Shown piece by piece: positions 14,286-20,296 of a DNA stretch of 20,296 nucleotides (position 1 is its first letter; every line of letters starts with the position of its first letter). The stretch is from a virus. The translations under genes and the position numbers were made by a program. The notes beneath the pieces were generated by a model. The model saw only the letters and a list, made by a program, of their open reading frames with translations, did not search any database and was not told the DNA's origin. The stretch is taken from IMG/VR virus record IMGVR_UViG_3300020166_000147, positions 1 to 20,296 of that record; one strand, 5' to 3'.

Positions 14286-14734
14286 TGGCTTGGAGCTACG
14301 ACGAAGGAAACCTAAATATATCTGATGCACTAGGTAGATTAAACTCTACTAGGTTGTTAATCGGTGATACAGATCTAAATGATAAGCAAGTACAAGATGA
14401 AGAAGTTTCATTCGCTCTAGCTCAAGCTAACAACAACGTATATAAAGCTGGTGGGTGGTTATGTAGAGCTATAGCGGCTAAGTACTCTCGTTCTGTCGAT
14501 GTAGAAATTAGTGGTGCGTTAAAAGAAGCCTCATCACAACTACAAGCTCACTACACTAAGTTAGCAGATACCTTAGAGTATCAAGGAACTAAACTAGGTG
14601 GTAGCTTAGGTATATCAGCAGGTGGTATTTCTGTTTCCACTGTAGAGGGTGTAAGAGCAAACACTAATAGAGTTAGACCAGAGTTCAACAAGGATCAATT
14701 TAAGATAGACGCAGAAACTACTGATTACGAATAG
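14285..14734 (+). CDS. Head-tail connector (adaptor) protein
   Basis: This 149-aa protein has the size and position of gp6/gp15-like adaptors that dock below the portal. The N-terminal half (SDALGRLNSTRLLIGDTDLND, then VQDEEVSFALAQANNNVYKAGGWL) matches the typical start of these proteins: a short region reading R-xxIGDT...Q-DEE-I...L. A helix (CRAIAAKYSRSVDVEISGALKEASSQ) follows. The C-terminal part has GGISVSTVEGVRANTNRV. It begins in the previous stop, part of a run of overlapping neck genes. Confidence 0.75.
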   Translation: MAWSYDEGNLNISDALGRLNSTRLLIGDTDLNDKQVQDEEVSFALAQANNNVYKAGGWLCRAIAAKYSRSVDVEISGALKEASSQLQAHYTKLADTLEYQGTKLGGSLGISAGGISVSTVEGVRANTNRVRPEFNKDQFKIDAETTDYE

Positions 14735-14743
14735 GGATGTCAC

Positions 14744-15085
14744 ATGCAAGCGTACAATTTACTTAAACTGGTACAACGTCATGGTAGTACTTTGATACTA
14801 AAGAAGACTACTGCTGGTTCTTACAATGCTAGTACTGGCGAGTTTTCTAGTACAGTTAAAGAATATGAAATAACTGCCTATATGTATAATGTACAAGAGG
14901 GCGTTTTACTAAACGAGATAAGACGTGGCACACGTAACTGTGTGATACCTGCCCTTGGCTTACCTGCAATACCTACAGACAATGATCAAATCTCTGGTAG
15001 AGGCGACACAGTGTCTATTAACAGTGTACAAACCATCTATGCTTCTGGTGTAGCAGTATGCTACGTTTGTGAGGTATCTGAGTAA
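14744..15085 (+). CDS. Head-closure (stopper) protein
   Basis: This 113-aa beta-rich protein sits directly after the adaptor, where phages encode the stopper. It contains a LILKKTTAGSYNASTGEF opening, typical of stopper proteins (a 'GTYDPATG'-like turn), then EITAYMYNVQEGVLLN, RGTRNCVIPALGL and a C-terminal YASGVAVCYVCEV strand. ATG 14744 has AGGGATGT a few bases upstream. Assigned from order and fold pattern, so moderate confidence. Confidence 0.65.
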   Translation: MQAYNLLKLVQRHGSTLILKKTTAGSYNASTGEFSSTVKEYEITAYMYNVQEGVLLNEIRRGTRNCVIPALGLPAIPTDNDQISGRGDTVSINSVQTIYASGVAVCYVCEVSE

Positions 15086-15486
15086 TGAAGACAAATATAA
15101 AAGTTAATGTTAATAAACTAGAGGGTGACTTCGAGAGACTCAACGAAGAGATAGAAGAAGAAGTTGAAGACTTTCTAAGAGATATAGCTAAAACTGCTAT
15201 AGAGTTCTCTAAGCCTTTTGTACGTACAGGAACTTATATAACCTCCTTCTCTTATAGTACAGGTTCTGGTAGACCTAGAGGTGGATCATCTCACGGTAAA
15301 CCTAAAGGGCAGAATGCTACAACTAAAGGTAACGAAGGTCTAAGTTTACTGTATGGAGACATAGCACAATTAGACTTAGCTAACACGACTATGGTGAGTT
15401 TAAGAAACGGTTCTGTTCACGCTGGATTTGTAGAGTATAAACACCAACACGCAGTATTCGAGAGGATAGGAATTAAGTATGGCTGA
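15085..15486 (+). CDS. HK97 gp10-like neck/tail-completion protein
   Basis: This 133-aa protein has an acidic N-terminal helix (NEEIEEEVEDFLRDIAKTAI), then EFSKPFVRTGTYITSFSYS, a basic Gly/Ser loop (GSGRPRGGSSHGKPKGQ), and ends with HAGFVEYKHQHAVFERIG. The pattern of helix, 'P-VRTGxYxxS', and a terminal 'xxxEYGxxH' element matches HK97 gp10-like neck proteins. Its place between stopper and tail terminator agrees. The next gene overlaps its end by 8 bases. Confidence 0.7.
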   Translation: MKTNIKVNVNKLEGDFERLNEEIEEEVEDFLRDIAKTAIEFSKPFVRTGTYITSFSYSTGSGRPRGGSSHGKPKGQNATTKGNEGLSLLYGDIAQLDLANTTMVSLRNGSVHAGFVEYKHQHAVFERIGIKYG

Positions 15487-15886
15487 TGTACATAAAAGCA
15501 TAAGGTCAGCATTAGAGACACAACTCGGTAATGTATCAGGTAATCCTCAGATAGCTTACGAGGGCGTTTCTTTTGTACCTACAACTGGCACTAGCTACTT
15601 ACAGGTACTGTTTGCCCCTGTATCACGTAGACCTGCTGTACGGGGCTTAAATCCTCAACAGAGATATGATGGTCTATTCTCAATTAACTGTTACGCACCA
15701 GAAGGTCATGGACCAGCAGTAGCAGACACCCTTGCTAAGAACGTCATTGATGCGTTTGAGGCTACTACTTCTTTAACATCAAATAATATAAACGTATCTA
15801 TTGACTACGCAGAAAGACAACAAGGCTTCTTAGATAGCCCTTGGTACTTTGTTCCTGTTAATATTGGTTGGTACGCATACACATAA
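15479..15886 (+). CDS. Tail terminator protein (DUF4128-like)
   Basis: This 135-aa protein would cap the tail tube and join it to the head. Characteristic segments are HKSIRSALETQL, IAYEGVSFVPTTGTSYLQVLFAPVSRR, a GLNPQQRYDGLFSINCYAPEG strand, PAVADTLAKNVIDAFEA helix, and WYFVPVNIGWYAY at the end. These match tail terminators of the lambda U / DUF4128 type. It precedes the tail-tube gene by 19 bases, the usual order. Confidence 0.8.
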   Translation: MADVHKSIRSALETQLGNVSGNPQIAYEGVSFVPTTGTSYLQVLFAPVSRRPAVRGLNPQQRYDGLFSINCYAPEGHGPAVADTLAKNVIDAFEATTSLTSNNINVSIDYAERQQGFLDSPWYFVPVNIGWYAYT

Positions 15887-15905
15887 TTCTATAGGAGAAT
15901 ATAAT

Positions 15906-16805
15906 ATGGCCTTTGCACAGGGTTCACGTTCCAGTCTGTCATACATTACTGAAACAACTTTCGGTACGACACCTGCTGGTAACTTCCAAAACTTACCTTT
16001 CACTTCACACACACTTAACATGACTAAAGATCGTGTTGAAGGTACTGACATTCAAGCTGACCGTATGTCTAGAGTAGACCGTCACGGAAACCGTCAAGTA
16101 GCTGGAGACATTGTAGGAGATCTGCGAGATGGAGATTTCGATGAGCTACTAGAGTCAGCTATGTTAAGTGCTTGGTCTACTAACGTACTTAAAGTTGGTA
16201 CAACACCTAAGTACTTCTCTATCGAGGACTATGCCGCTGACATCGACCAAGCTAGGTTGTTTACAGGTTGTTCAGTCAATACATTAGCTGTATCACTAGC
16301 ACCTAACGCTATGGTAACAGGTACATTCGGTATAGTAGGTAAGAGTATGACTATGAGTGCTACAGAGAAGACACAAGATGCCGCTTCTGGAGCTTCACCA
16401 TTTGATTCATACTCAGGTGACTTAGAGATAGGTGGATCAGCTTCAGCTATAGTTACAGCTATGGACTTCACTTTAACTAACAGCTTTGCTCCTACGTTTG
16501 TTGTTGGCGACGATAGCGCACCTGCATTAGAAGTAGGTAACGCTGTAGTAGAAGGTACTCTATCAGCTTACTTCGAGGATGCCTCACTAATCAACAGATT
16601 TGTCAATGAAACAGAAACACCACTTAAAGTTACTGTAGGTGACAATGCTGGCACACCAAACACTATGGAGTTCTTTTTCCCACGGTGCAAAATAAACAGT
16701 GCTGACGTAGGTGTAGATGGTCCTACAAGCAGAATAGTTAACTTAACATTTGTAGCTTTACGTGACTCATCAGAAGCTACTAACTTGCGTATTACACGCT
16801 CGTAA
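15906..16805 (+). CDS. Major tail (tube) protein
   Basis: I choose ATG 15906 (299 aa): it has GGAGAATATA just upstream and begins MAFAQGSRSSLSYITETTFG, a common tail-tube start. An upstream ATG at 15849 would add 19 residues that shadow the previous gene. Tail-tube features are TTFGTTPAGNFQNLPFTSH, ADRMSRVDRHGNRQVAGDIVGDL, a central beta domain (PNAMVTGTFGIVGKSMTM), and a C-terminal PTSRIVNLTFVALRDS. It forms the hexameric rings of a flexible tail. Two hairpins follow the stop, suggesting reduced transcription into the next genes. Confidence 0.85.
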   Translation: MAFAQGSRSSLSYITETTFGTTPAGNFQNLPFTSHTLNMTKDRVEGTDIQADRMSRVDRHGNRQVAGDIVGDLRDGDFDELLESAMLSAWSTNVLKVGTTPKYFSIEDYAADIDQARLFTGCSVNTLAVSLAPNAMVTGTFGIVGKSMTMSATEKTQDAASGASPFDSYSGDLEIGGSASAIVTAMDFTLTNSFAPTFVVGDDSAPALEVGNAVVEGTLSAYFEDASLINRFVNETETPLKVTVGDNAGTPNTMEFFFPRCKINSADVGVDGPTSRIVNLTFVALRDSSEATNLRITRS

Positions 16806-16810
16806 AGAAT

Positions 16811-16824
16811 ACTCTAGCTAGAGT
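16811..16824. repeat. Perfect 14-bp palindrome after the tail-tube gene
   Basis: ACTCTAGCTAGAGT is a perfect palindrome six bases after the tail-tube stop and directly before the terminator-like hairpin. It could fold as a short RNA hairpin or act as a site for a dimeric protein. Nothing further can be said. Confidence 0.5.
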
Positions 16825-16825
16825 G

Positions 16826-16864
16826 GGGGAACGTTGGTGTCGGGTCTGACGTTCCCCATTTATT
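16826..16864 (+). terminator. Terminator-like hairpin after the tail-tube gene
   Basis: GGGGAACGT (16826-16834) pairs perfectly with ACGTTCCCC (16849-16857) around a 14-base loop, followed by ATTTATT. The stem is strong but the T-run is poor, so it may attenuate rather than stop transcription, or stabilise the tail-tube mRNA. It lies in the 86-base gap before the tail chaperone. Confidence 0.65.
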
Positions 16865-16891
16865 AACCCGAACTCGATAAGGAAACTCGAT

Positions 16892-17290
16892 ATGGACTTA
16901 AAAGATTTAACACCCAAGAGTGACACGATAGATGTCACACTAGTACATCCAAATACAGGGGAAGAACTTACTAACCCTGATGGTTCTAATATGACTATCT
17001 GTATGTATGCTACTCACTCTGAAGAGTATAAGAAAGTTATGCACTCTCAGACTAACAAGAGAATTAAAGCCGCTACAAAGAATAACGACTTGACTATGAC
17101 TTCTGAACAACTTGAGGCTTCTACACTTAGTGTACTAGCAAATACGACAAAGAGTTGGGATATAACTTTTGATGGAGAGAAGCCAGAACTAACAGTTAAG
17201 AAAGCTACAGAGATATACGATCAAGTTTTCTGGATCAAACTACAGCTTGAGGAGGCGGTTGCTAACTCATTGGATTTTACCAAAGCCTGA
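16892..17290 (+). CDS. Tail assembly chaperone, short form (G-like)
   Basis: This 132-aa protein (ribosome site AAGGAA) starts MDLKDLTPKSDTIDVTLVHP and contains LTNPDGSNMTICMYATHSEE, the pattern of chaperones that coat the tape-measure protein during tail assembly (DVxLLDPdTGE-like start). It ends FTKA at 17290. A second frame opens at 17266 and encodes a typical chaperone C-terminus, so the full-length form is probably made by a -1 frameshift, as in lambda G/GT. It sits between the tube and tape-measure genes, the standard place. Confidence 0.8.
   Translation: MDLKDLTPKSDTIDVTLVHPNTGEELTNPDGSNMTICMYATHSEEYKKVMHSQTNKRIKAATKNNDLTMTSEQLEASTLSVLANTTKSWDITFDGEKPELTVKKATEIYDQVFWIKLQLEEAVANSLDFTKA
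17275..17281 (+). promoter_or_regulatory. Candidate -1 frameshift site TTTTACC
   Basis: The -1 frame has a stop at 17263-17265, and the 0 frame stops at 17288-17290, so slippage must occur between about 17266 and 17290. In that interval only T-TTT-ACC lets the P-site tRNA (Phe) re-pair perfectly one base back. Four bases downstream, CCTGAC (17286-17291) could pair with GTCAGG (17337-17342), giving a possible stimulatory structure that includes the 0-frame stop. There is no canonical X-XXY-YYZ heptamer, so the exact site is uncertain. Confidence 0.4.
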
Positions 17291-17628
17291 CAACTAAACT
17301 TGAAGACTATGCAGAACATACGTTTTCTCTGAGTAAGTCAGGTAAGGATGGTATATCCGAAAGAGAACACCTAGAACAAGTAGAAAAGCAGACTGGCATA
17401 AGACCAGAAGGATTAAAGTCTCCTGACTTTCCTATGGTCATTTCCCACGTATGGTCTGCTTTTATAGCCTTGAGTAAGACAAGGAGTATGGGATTTAGTG
17501 GACCTAATCCTATTACATACGAACAAATACTAGCGTGGAAGAAATTAACTAGCACACCTTTAGATGCTAGAGAAGTAGAGACAGTTATGTCTTTAGATAC
17601 AATATACATGAGGGTTATAAATGGCTAA
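17278..17628 (+). CDS. Tail assembly chaperone C-terminal extension (GT-like, -1 frame)
   Basis: This is the -1-frame part of the chaperone, 116 codons if slippage occurs at TTTTACC; the fused product would be about 245 aa. Visible features are LEDYAEHTFSLSK, REHLEQVEKQTGIRPEGL, ISHVWSAFIALSKTRSM and PITYEQILAWKKL, ending in SLDTIYMRVING. The RPEGL / W-xxF / PIT-xxI-xAW pattern is typical of T-extensions of phage tail chaperones. The first ATG in frame is 17434, which lacks a ribosome site and would drop the first third. The end overlaps the tape-measure start by 8 bases. Confidence 0.75.
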   Translation, partial: YQSLTTKLEDYAEHTFSLSKSGKDGISEREHLEQVEKQTGIRPEGLKSPDFPMVISHVWSAFIALSKTRSMGFSGPNPITYEQILAWKKLTSTPLDAREVETVMSLDTIYMRVING

Positions 17629-19402
17629 AACAATCCAAGTTAGTGTTGATACTAGCGACCTTAAGGTTCTAAATACGCACTTAAACACTACTAAGAAGAC
17701 CATACAAATGACCGCTAAGTCAGCTAAGTCTGATTTCAAGCAACTTAAGATGTCTATTGACCCTGTGTATAGAGCAGAGAAGTTATTTACTAAACAAGTA
17801 TTAGTAGCTCAGAAAGCAGTTGCTACTGGTGCTATAAGTAATAATGAGTACTCAAGAACTTTTGCTATGATACAGAAGAACGCTCAGGCTTCGGGTATGA
17901 CCTTAAACCAGTTTGGTCAAGTAGCAAATGTCAACACACGTAAGATGAAACGCTTCGGTGCTGTTGGTATGCAACAAGTCGGTTATCAGGTACAGGATTT
18001 CGCGGTACAGGTTCAAGGTGGCACAAGTGCTATGGTCGCCCTTGGTCAACAAGGTTCGCAGTTGTTAGGTATCTTTGGTCCAGCTGGTGCTATAGCAGGT
18101 ATGATCTTAGCTATCGGTACTGGACTAGCTGGTGCATTTATGGCGGCTAAAAAAGCAGGTGATGAATCTATTAGTACTGCGAAGTTATATAAAGATGCTA
18201 TGGAAGAGTCTGCTACTGCTGTAAGATCTCTTAAAGATGAAAACTATATGTTAGCTAATAGCATTCAAAGTGTAAGTGTAGCTAAGTTAAAACAAGCTCT
18301 TATTGCTATTAAACAAGAGAAAGCAGATAAAGAAGCCGCTGAACAGGCATTCCTAGATCAAGAGGCAAAGAATTACAAATACGGTGCTGGAGCAATAAAA
18401 GTTGACTTTGGTGATAGAAAAACAAGTATGTTTGGAGAGACTTATAATGAGGCCATAGCTAAAATTGAGGCTCAAATTAAAAAGACACAATCGGTATTTG
18501 ATGAAAACCTTGGTCTTAAAAAAGAACAACAAGAAGCAGAAGAACTAAAAAAGCTACAAAAGGCTAGAGAAGATTATATCAAAACTCTAATTATTCAATC
18601 AGACGAACAAACGATTATATCTGACAATACTGGAAGAGAATTACTTCTAGCTAAACAGGTAAATGAGATGAACGCTGTGGAGAGGCATCTCAAAGAACTA
18701 GGTCTTGAGCTTGATGATGAACAATACCAACGAGCCTATAGATATAAAGAACTAGAGCAAGAAGCTGTTCTACTAGCTTATGATGCAGTGCAAGCAGAAA
18801 AAGATAGACTACAAGCAATAAAAGATGCAGATGCAGATTATAAGAAAAGAATTGCTTTAGCTAAGAAAGCACATGAAGCGGCTAAGTTAGCGGCGGCAGA
18901 TCTTATAGCTCTAAATAAATCTATAGGTAGCTCTATGGAGAATGCTATGATGAGTATGGTAGATGGTACTAAGTCTGTTAAGGATGCCTTCAAGGATATG
19001 GCTAGAGAGATCATCAAAGAACTATATCGCATTTATGTCGTTAAGAAGATTACAGGTATGATAACTGGTGCTATAGAAAATAAGTTTGCTCCAGATATAG
19101 CAACTACCGCTAGTGCTATCCCTAAAGCTAATGGTGGTCCAGTTAATGCTGGTCAAAGATATATTGTTGGTGAACGTGGACCAGAAGTATTCACCCCTAC
19201 AATGGGAGGTCACATAACACCTAACTCTGGTGGAGGTGGTTCTGGAACTACTATCGTACAAAACATAAATGTATCGACAGGTGTACAACAAACTGTACGT
19301 GCTGAGATACGACAAATGATGCCACAGATTGCAGACAGTGCTAAAGGTGCAGTACTAGATGCTAAGAGACGTGGTGGTAGCTATGGAAGGGCGATGGCAT
19401 AA
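17621..19402 (+). CDS. Tape measure protein
   Basis: This 593-aa protein sets tail length and helps DNA enter the cell. The N-terminal part (1-125) is helical and Lys/Thr/Gln-rich. A single hydrophobic segment lies at about 148-176 (LLGIFGPAGAIAGMILAIG). Residues about 180-430 are a charged helical/coiled-coil stretch. The region about 430-485 (SSMENAMMSMVDGTKSVKDAF and following) matches the lambda-type tape-measure C-terminal domain. Then come GGPVNAGQRYIVGERGPEVF, a motif typical of tape-measure ends, and a Gly-rich linker. At 593 residues it predicts a moderately short tail (about 90 nm at 0.15 nm per residue). No peptidase or lysozyme domain is visible. Confidence 0.9.
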   Translation: MAKTIQVSVDTSDLKVLNTHLNTTKKTIQMTAKSAKSDFKQLKMSIDPVYRAEKLFTKQVLVAQKAVATGAISNNEYSRTFAMIQKNAQASGMTLNQFGQVANVNTRKMKRFGAVGMQQVGYQVQDFAVQVQGGTSAMVALGQQGSQLLGIFGPAGAIAGMILAIGTGLAGAFMAAKKAGDESISTAKLYKDAMEESATAVRSLKDENYMLANSIQSVSVAKLKQALIAIKQEKADKEAAEQAFLDQEAKNYKYGAGAIKVDFGDRKTSMFGETYNEAIAKIEAQIKKTQSVFDENLGLKKEQQEAEELKKLQKAREDYIKTLIIQSDEQTIISDNTGRELLLAKQVNEMNAVERHLKELGLELDDEQYQRAYRYKELEQEAVLLAYDAVQAEKDRLQAIKDADADYKKRIALAKKAHEAAKLAAADLIALNKSIGSSMENAMMSMVDGTKSVKDAFKDMAREIIKELYRIYVVKKITGMITGAIENKFAPDIATTASAIPKANGGPVNAGQRYIVGERGPEVFTPTMGGHITPNSGGGGSGTTIVQNINVSTGVQQTVRAEIRQMMPQIADSAKGAVLDAKRRGGSYGRAMA

Positions 19403-19989
19403 TGGCTATTTCTTACCCACTTGCTTTACCTACTAACATTGGTATGGCTAGTATTGAACTAAGAGCTAAGAATACAGTTGCTGTATCTATGTCTCCTTTT
19501 ACTTATAAGCAACAAACACAATCTTATGATGGTGAGATGTGGGAAGCTGACATTAGTTTACCACCTTTGAATAGAGACGACGCAGAGGCTTGGATTAGCT
19601 TCCTGATGAGCTTAAAGGGTATGTCAGGTACATTCCTACTTAACGACCCATCAGCTAAGACTGTGAGAGGTACTGCACGTCTGCTGTTTATAACAGGTGC
19701 TGTAGGTGATAGTTCTGTATCTGTAACTATGACTGGTACACTTAAAGCTGGTGACTATATACAATTAGGTACTGCCGCAGATTCTACTCTACATAAAGTA
19801 CTACAAGATCAATCTGGAGATGGTACACTAGAGATATGGCCTAAGCTAAGGAAAGCTAGATCAAGTGTATCAGCTAACCTAACTAATTCCTCTGGGGTCT
19901 TTAGGTTATCAGCTAATGAGACTTCTTGGTCGGTTAACAATGCAAGTTTCTTTGGTATATCATTTGGAGCAATGGAGGTAGTAGGATGA
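19402..19989 (+). CDS. Distal-tail-like conserved tail protein
   Basis: This 195-aa protein directly follows the tape-measure gene, the place of the distal tail (Dit) protein. It contains LPTNIGMASIELRAKNTVAV, SPFTYKQQTQSYDGEMWEAD, LPPLNRDDAEAWISFLMSLK, GTFLLNDPSAKTVRGTA and DYIQLGT, and ends FGISFGAMEVVG. I recall the same block order (SPFT..Q..G..WEA-LPP...A-W..FL..L-G..GTFLLGDP..RG) in many alphaproteobacterial phage proteins of this position. A hub role is inferred. The end overlaps the next gene by four bases (ATGA). Confidence 0.7.
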   Translation: MAISYPLALPTNIGMASIELRAKNTVAVSMSPFTYKQQTQSYDGEMWEADISLPPLNRDDAEAWISFLMSLKGMSGTFLLNDPSAKTVRGTARLLFITGAVGDSSVSVTMTGTLKAGDYIQLGTAADSTLHKVLQDQSGDGTLEIWPKLRKARSSVSANLTNSSGVFRLSANETSWSVNNASFFGISFGAMEVVG

Positions 19990-20296
19990 GTAGAGCAATA
20001 CCTTCCTCACTACTGTCTGCACTTACTGGGGATAATATAAGACCTTTCTATGCTGTAGAGCTTATGTTTGACACTAGAACTATTACAGGTGTAGATGGTA
20101 ATCCTGTTAGTATTTCTCCTTTACGTATGTGGACTGGTATAGGTGACAAGACTATTAATGTACAAGGTAGTAACCAAGTGTTTACTGGTACAGGTAGCTT
20201 ACTTTCCATCGGAGACTTAGAAGAGGTAGGAGATCTATCCTCTAAATCTTTAGAGCTTACTCTATCTGGAATACCTAACTCTATAATATCTCTAGC
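19986..20296 (+). CDS. Tail protein, 5' part (cut by window end)
   Basis: The frame opens at ATG 19986 in the ATGA overlap and stays open to the window end (103 codons). It begins MSRAIPSSLLSALTGDNIRP and reads FYAVELMFDTRTIT, SPLRMWTGIGDKTINV, GTGSLLSIGDLEEVGDLS and LELTLSGIPNSIISLA. The W-T/S-G-x-G-D, TGxGxLLxIxxxEE and LxLSGIP pattern is that of a common tail protein found after the Dit-like gene in alphaproteobacterial phages. Function beyond tail tip is not known to me. Confidence 0.75.
   Translation, partial: MSRAIPSSLLSALTGDNIRPFYAVELMFDTRTITGVDGNPVSISPLRMWTGIGDKTINVQGSNQVFTGTGSLLSIGDLEEVGDLSSKSLELTLSGIPNSIISL

Noticed and set aside
15849-15905. Upstream ATG giving a 19-residue N-terminal extension of the tail-tube protein
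   Set aside because: The extension overlaps the tail terminator and lacks a ribosome site; ATG 15906 has GGAGAA upstream and begins at the family's usual start.
17434-17628. Stand-alone 64-aa gene starting at ATG 17434
   Set aside because: The same frame encodes chaperone-like sequence well upstream of this ATG, which has no ribosome site; it is better read as the end of a frameshift product.

Overview
The window is about 20 kb of a tailed double-stranded DNA phage (or prophage): the packaging, head and tail morphogenesis region, all on the + strand. DNA is AT-rich, with many TTA/CTA leucine, ATA isoleucine and AGA arginine codons outside the capsid gene. The small conserved structural proteins resemble those of phages of marine and alphaproteobacterial hosts. 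The host cannot be fixed from the sequence. The tape-measure protein, tail-tube protein and lambda G/GT-like chaperone point to a flexible, non-contractile tail (siphovirus morphology). No integrase, replication, lysis or tRNA gene is present.

Layout. Positions 1-499 are AT-rich and largely non-coding, with an inverted and direct repeat cluster (ACGTAAGTA) just ahead of the terminase genes. Then come terS (500-895), terL (879-2225) and portal (2227-3585). Between portal and prohead protease, where head genes usually follow directly, lies a 7.4-kb fibre cassette (3585-10953). It holds a small conserved structural protein, a fibre protein, a collagen-like/glycine-rich fibre, a small conserved protein, a 599-aa collagen-modifying enzyme, a protein built from 23-residue repeats, and a BppU-like Ig-fold protein. 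Head genes resume with an XkdF-type protease, scaffold, decoration protein and major capsid protein (10953-13840), ending in a strong intrinsic terminator. Neck and tail genes follow (13905-20296): connector, stopper, HK97-gp10-like protein, tail terminator, tail tube, hairpins, a tail assembly chaperone with an apparent -1 frameshift, tape measure, a distal-tail-like protein, and a further tail gene cut by the window end.

The main discovery candidate is a two-part phage collagen system. The fibre at 5262-7217 has 88 uninterrupted Gly-X-Y triplets with no proline. It has 24 lysines, all in the Y position, mostly in GQKGQKGE blocks. Two genes downstream, the enzyme at 7553-9352 joins three domains: a GT25/COLGALT-like galactosyltransferase, a PLOD (LH3)-type glycosyltransferase, and a C-terminal Fe(II)/2-oxoglutarate lysyl-hydroxylase-like domain. 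In animals these are the three activities that turn X-Lys-Gly lysines into glucosyl-galactosyl-hydroxylysine. The phage therefore appears to encode both the collagen substrate and a one-polypeptide enzyme for its hydroxylation and two-step glycosylation. The domain assignments come from visible motifs; the activity and the substrate pairing are inference.
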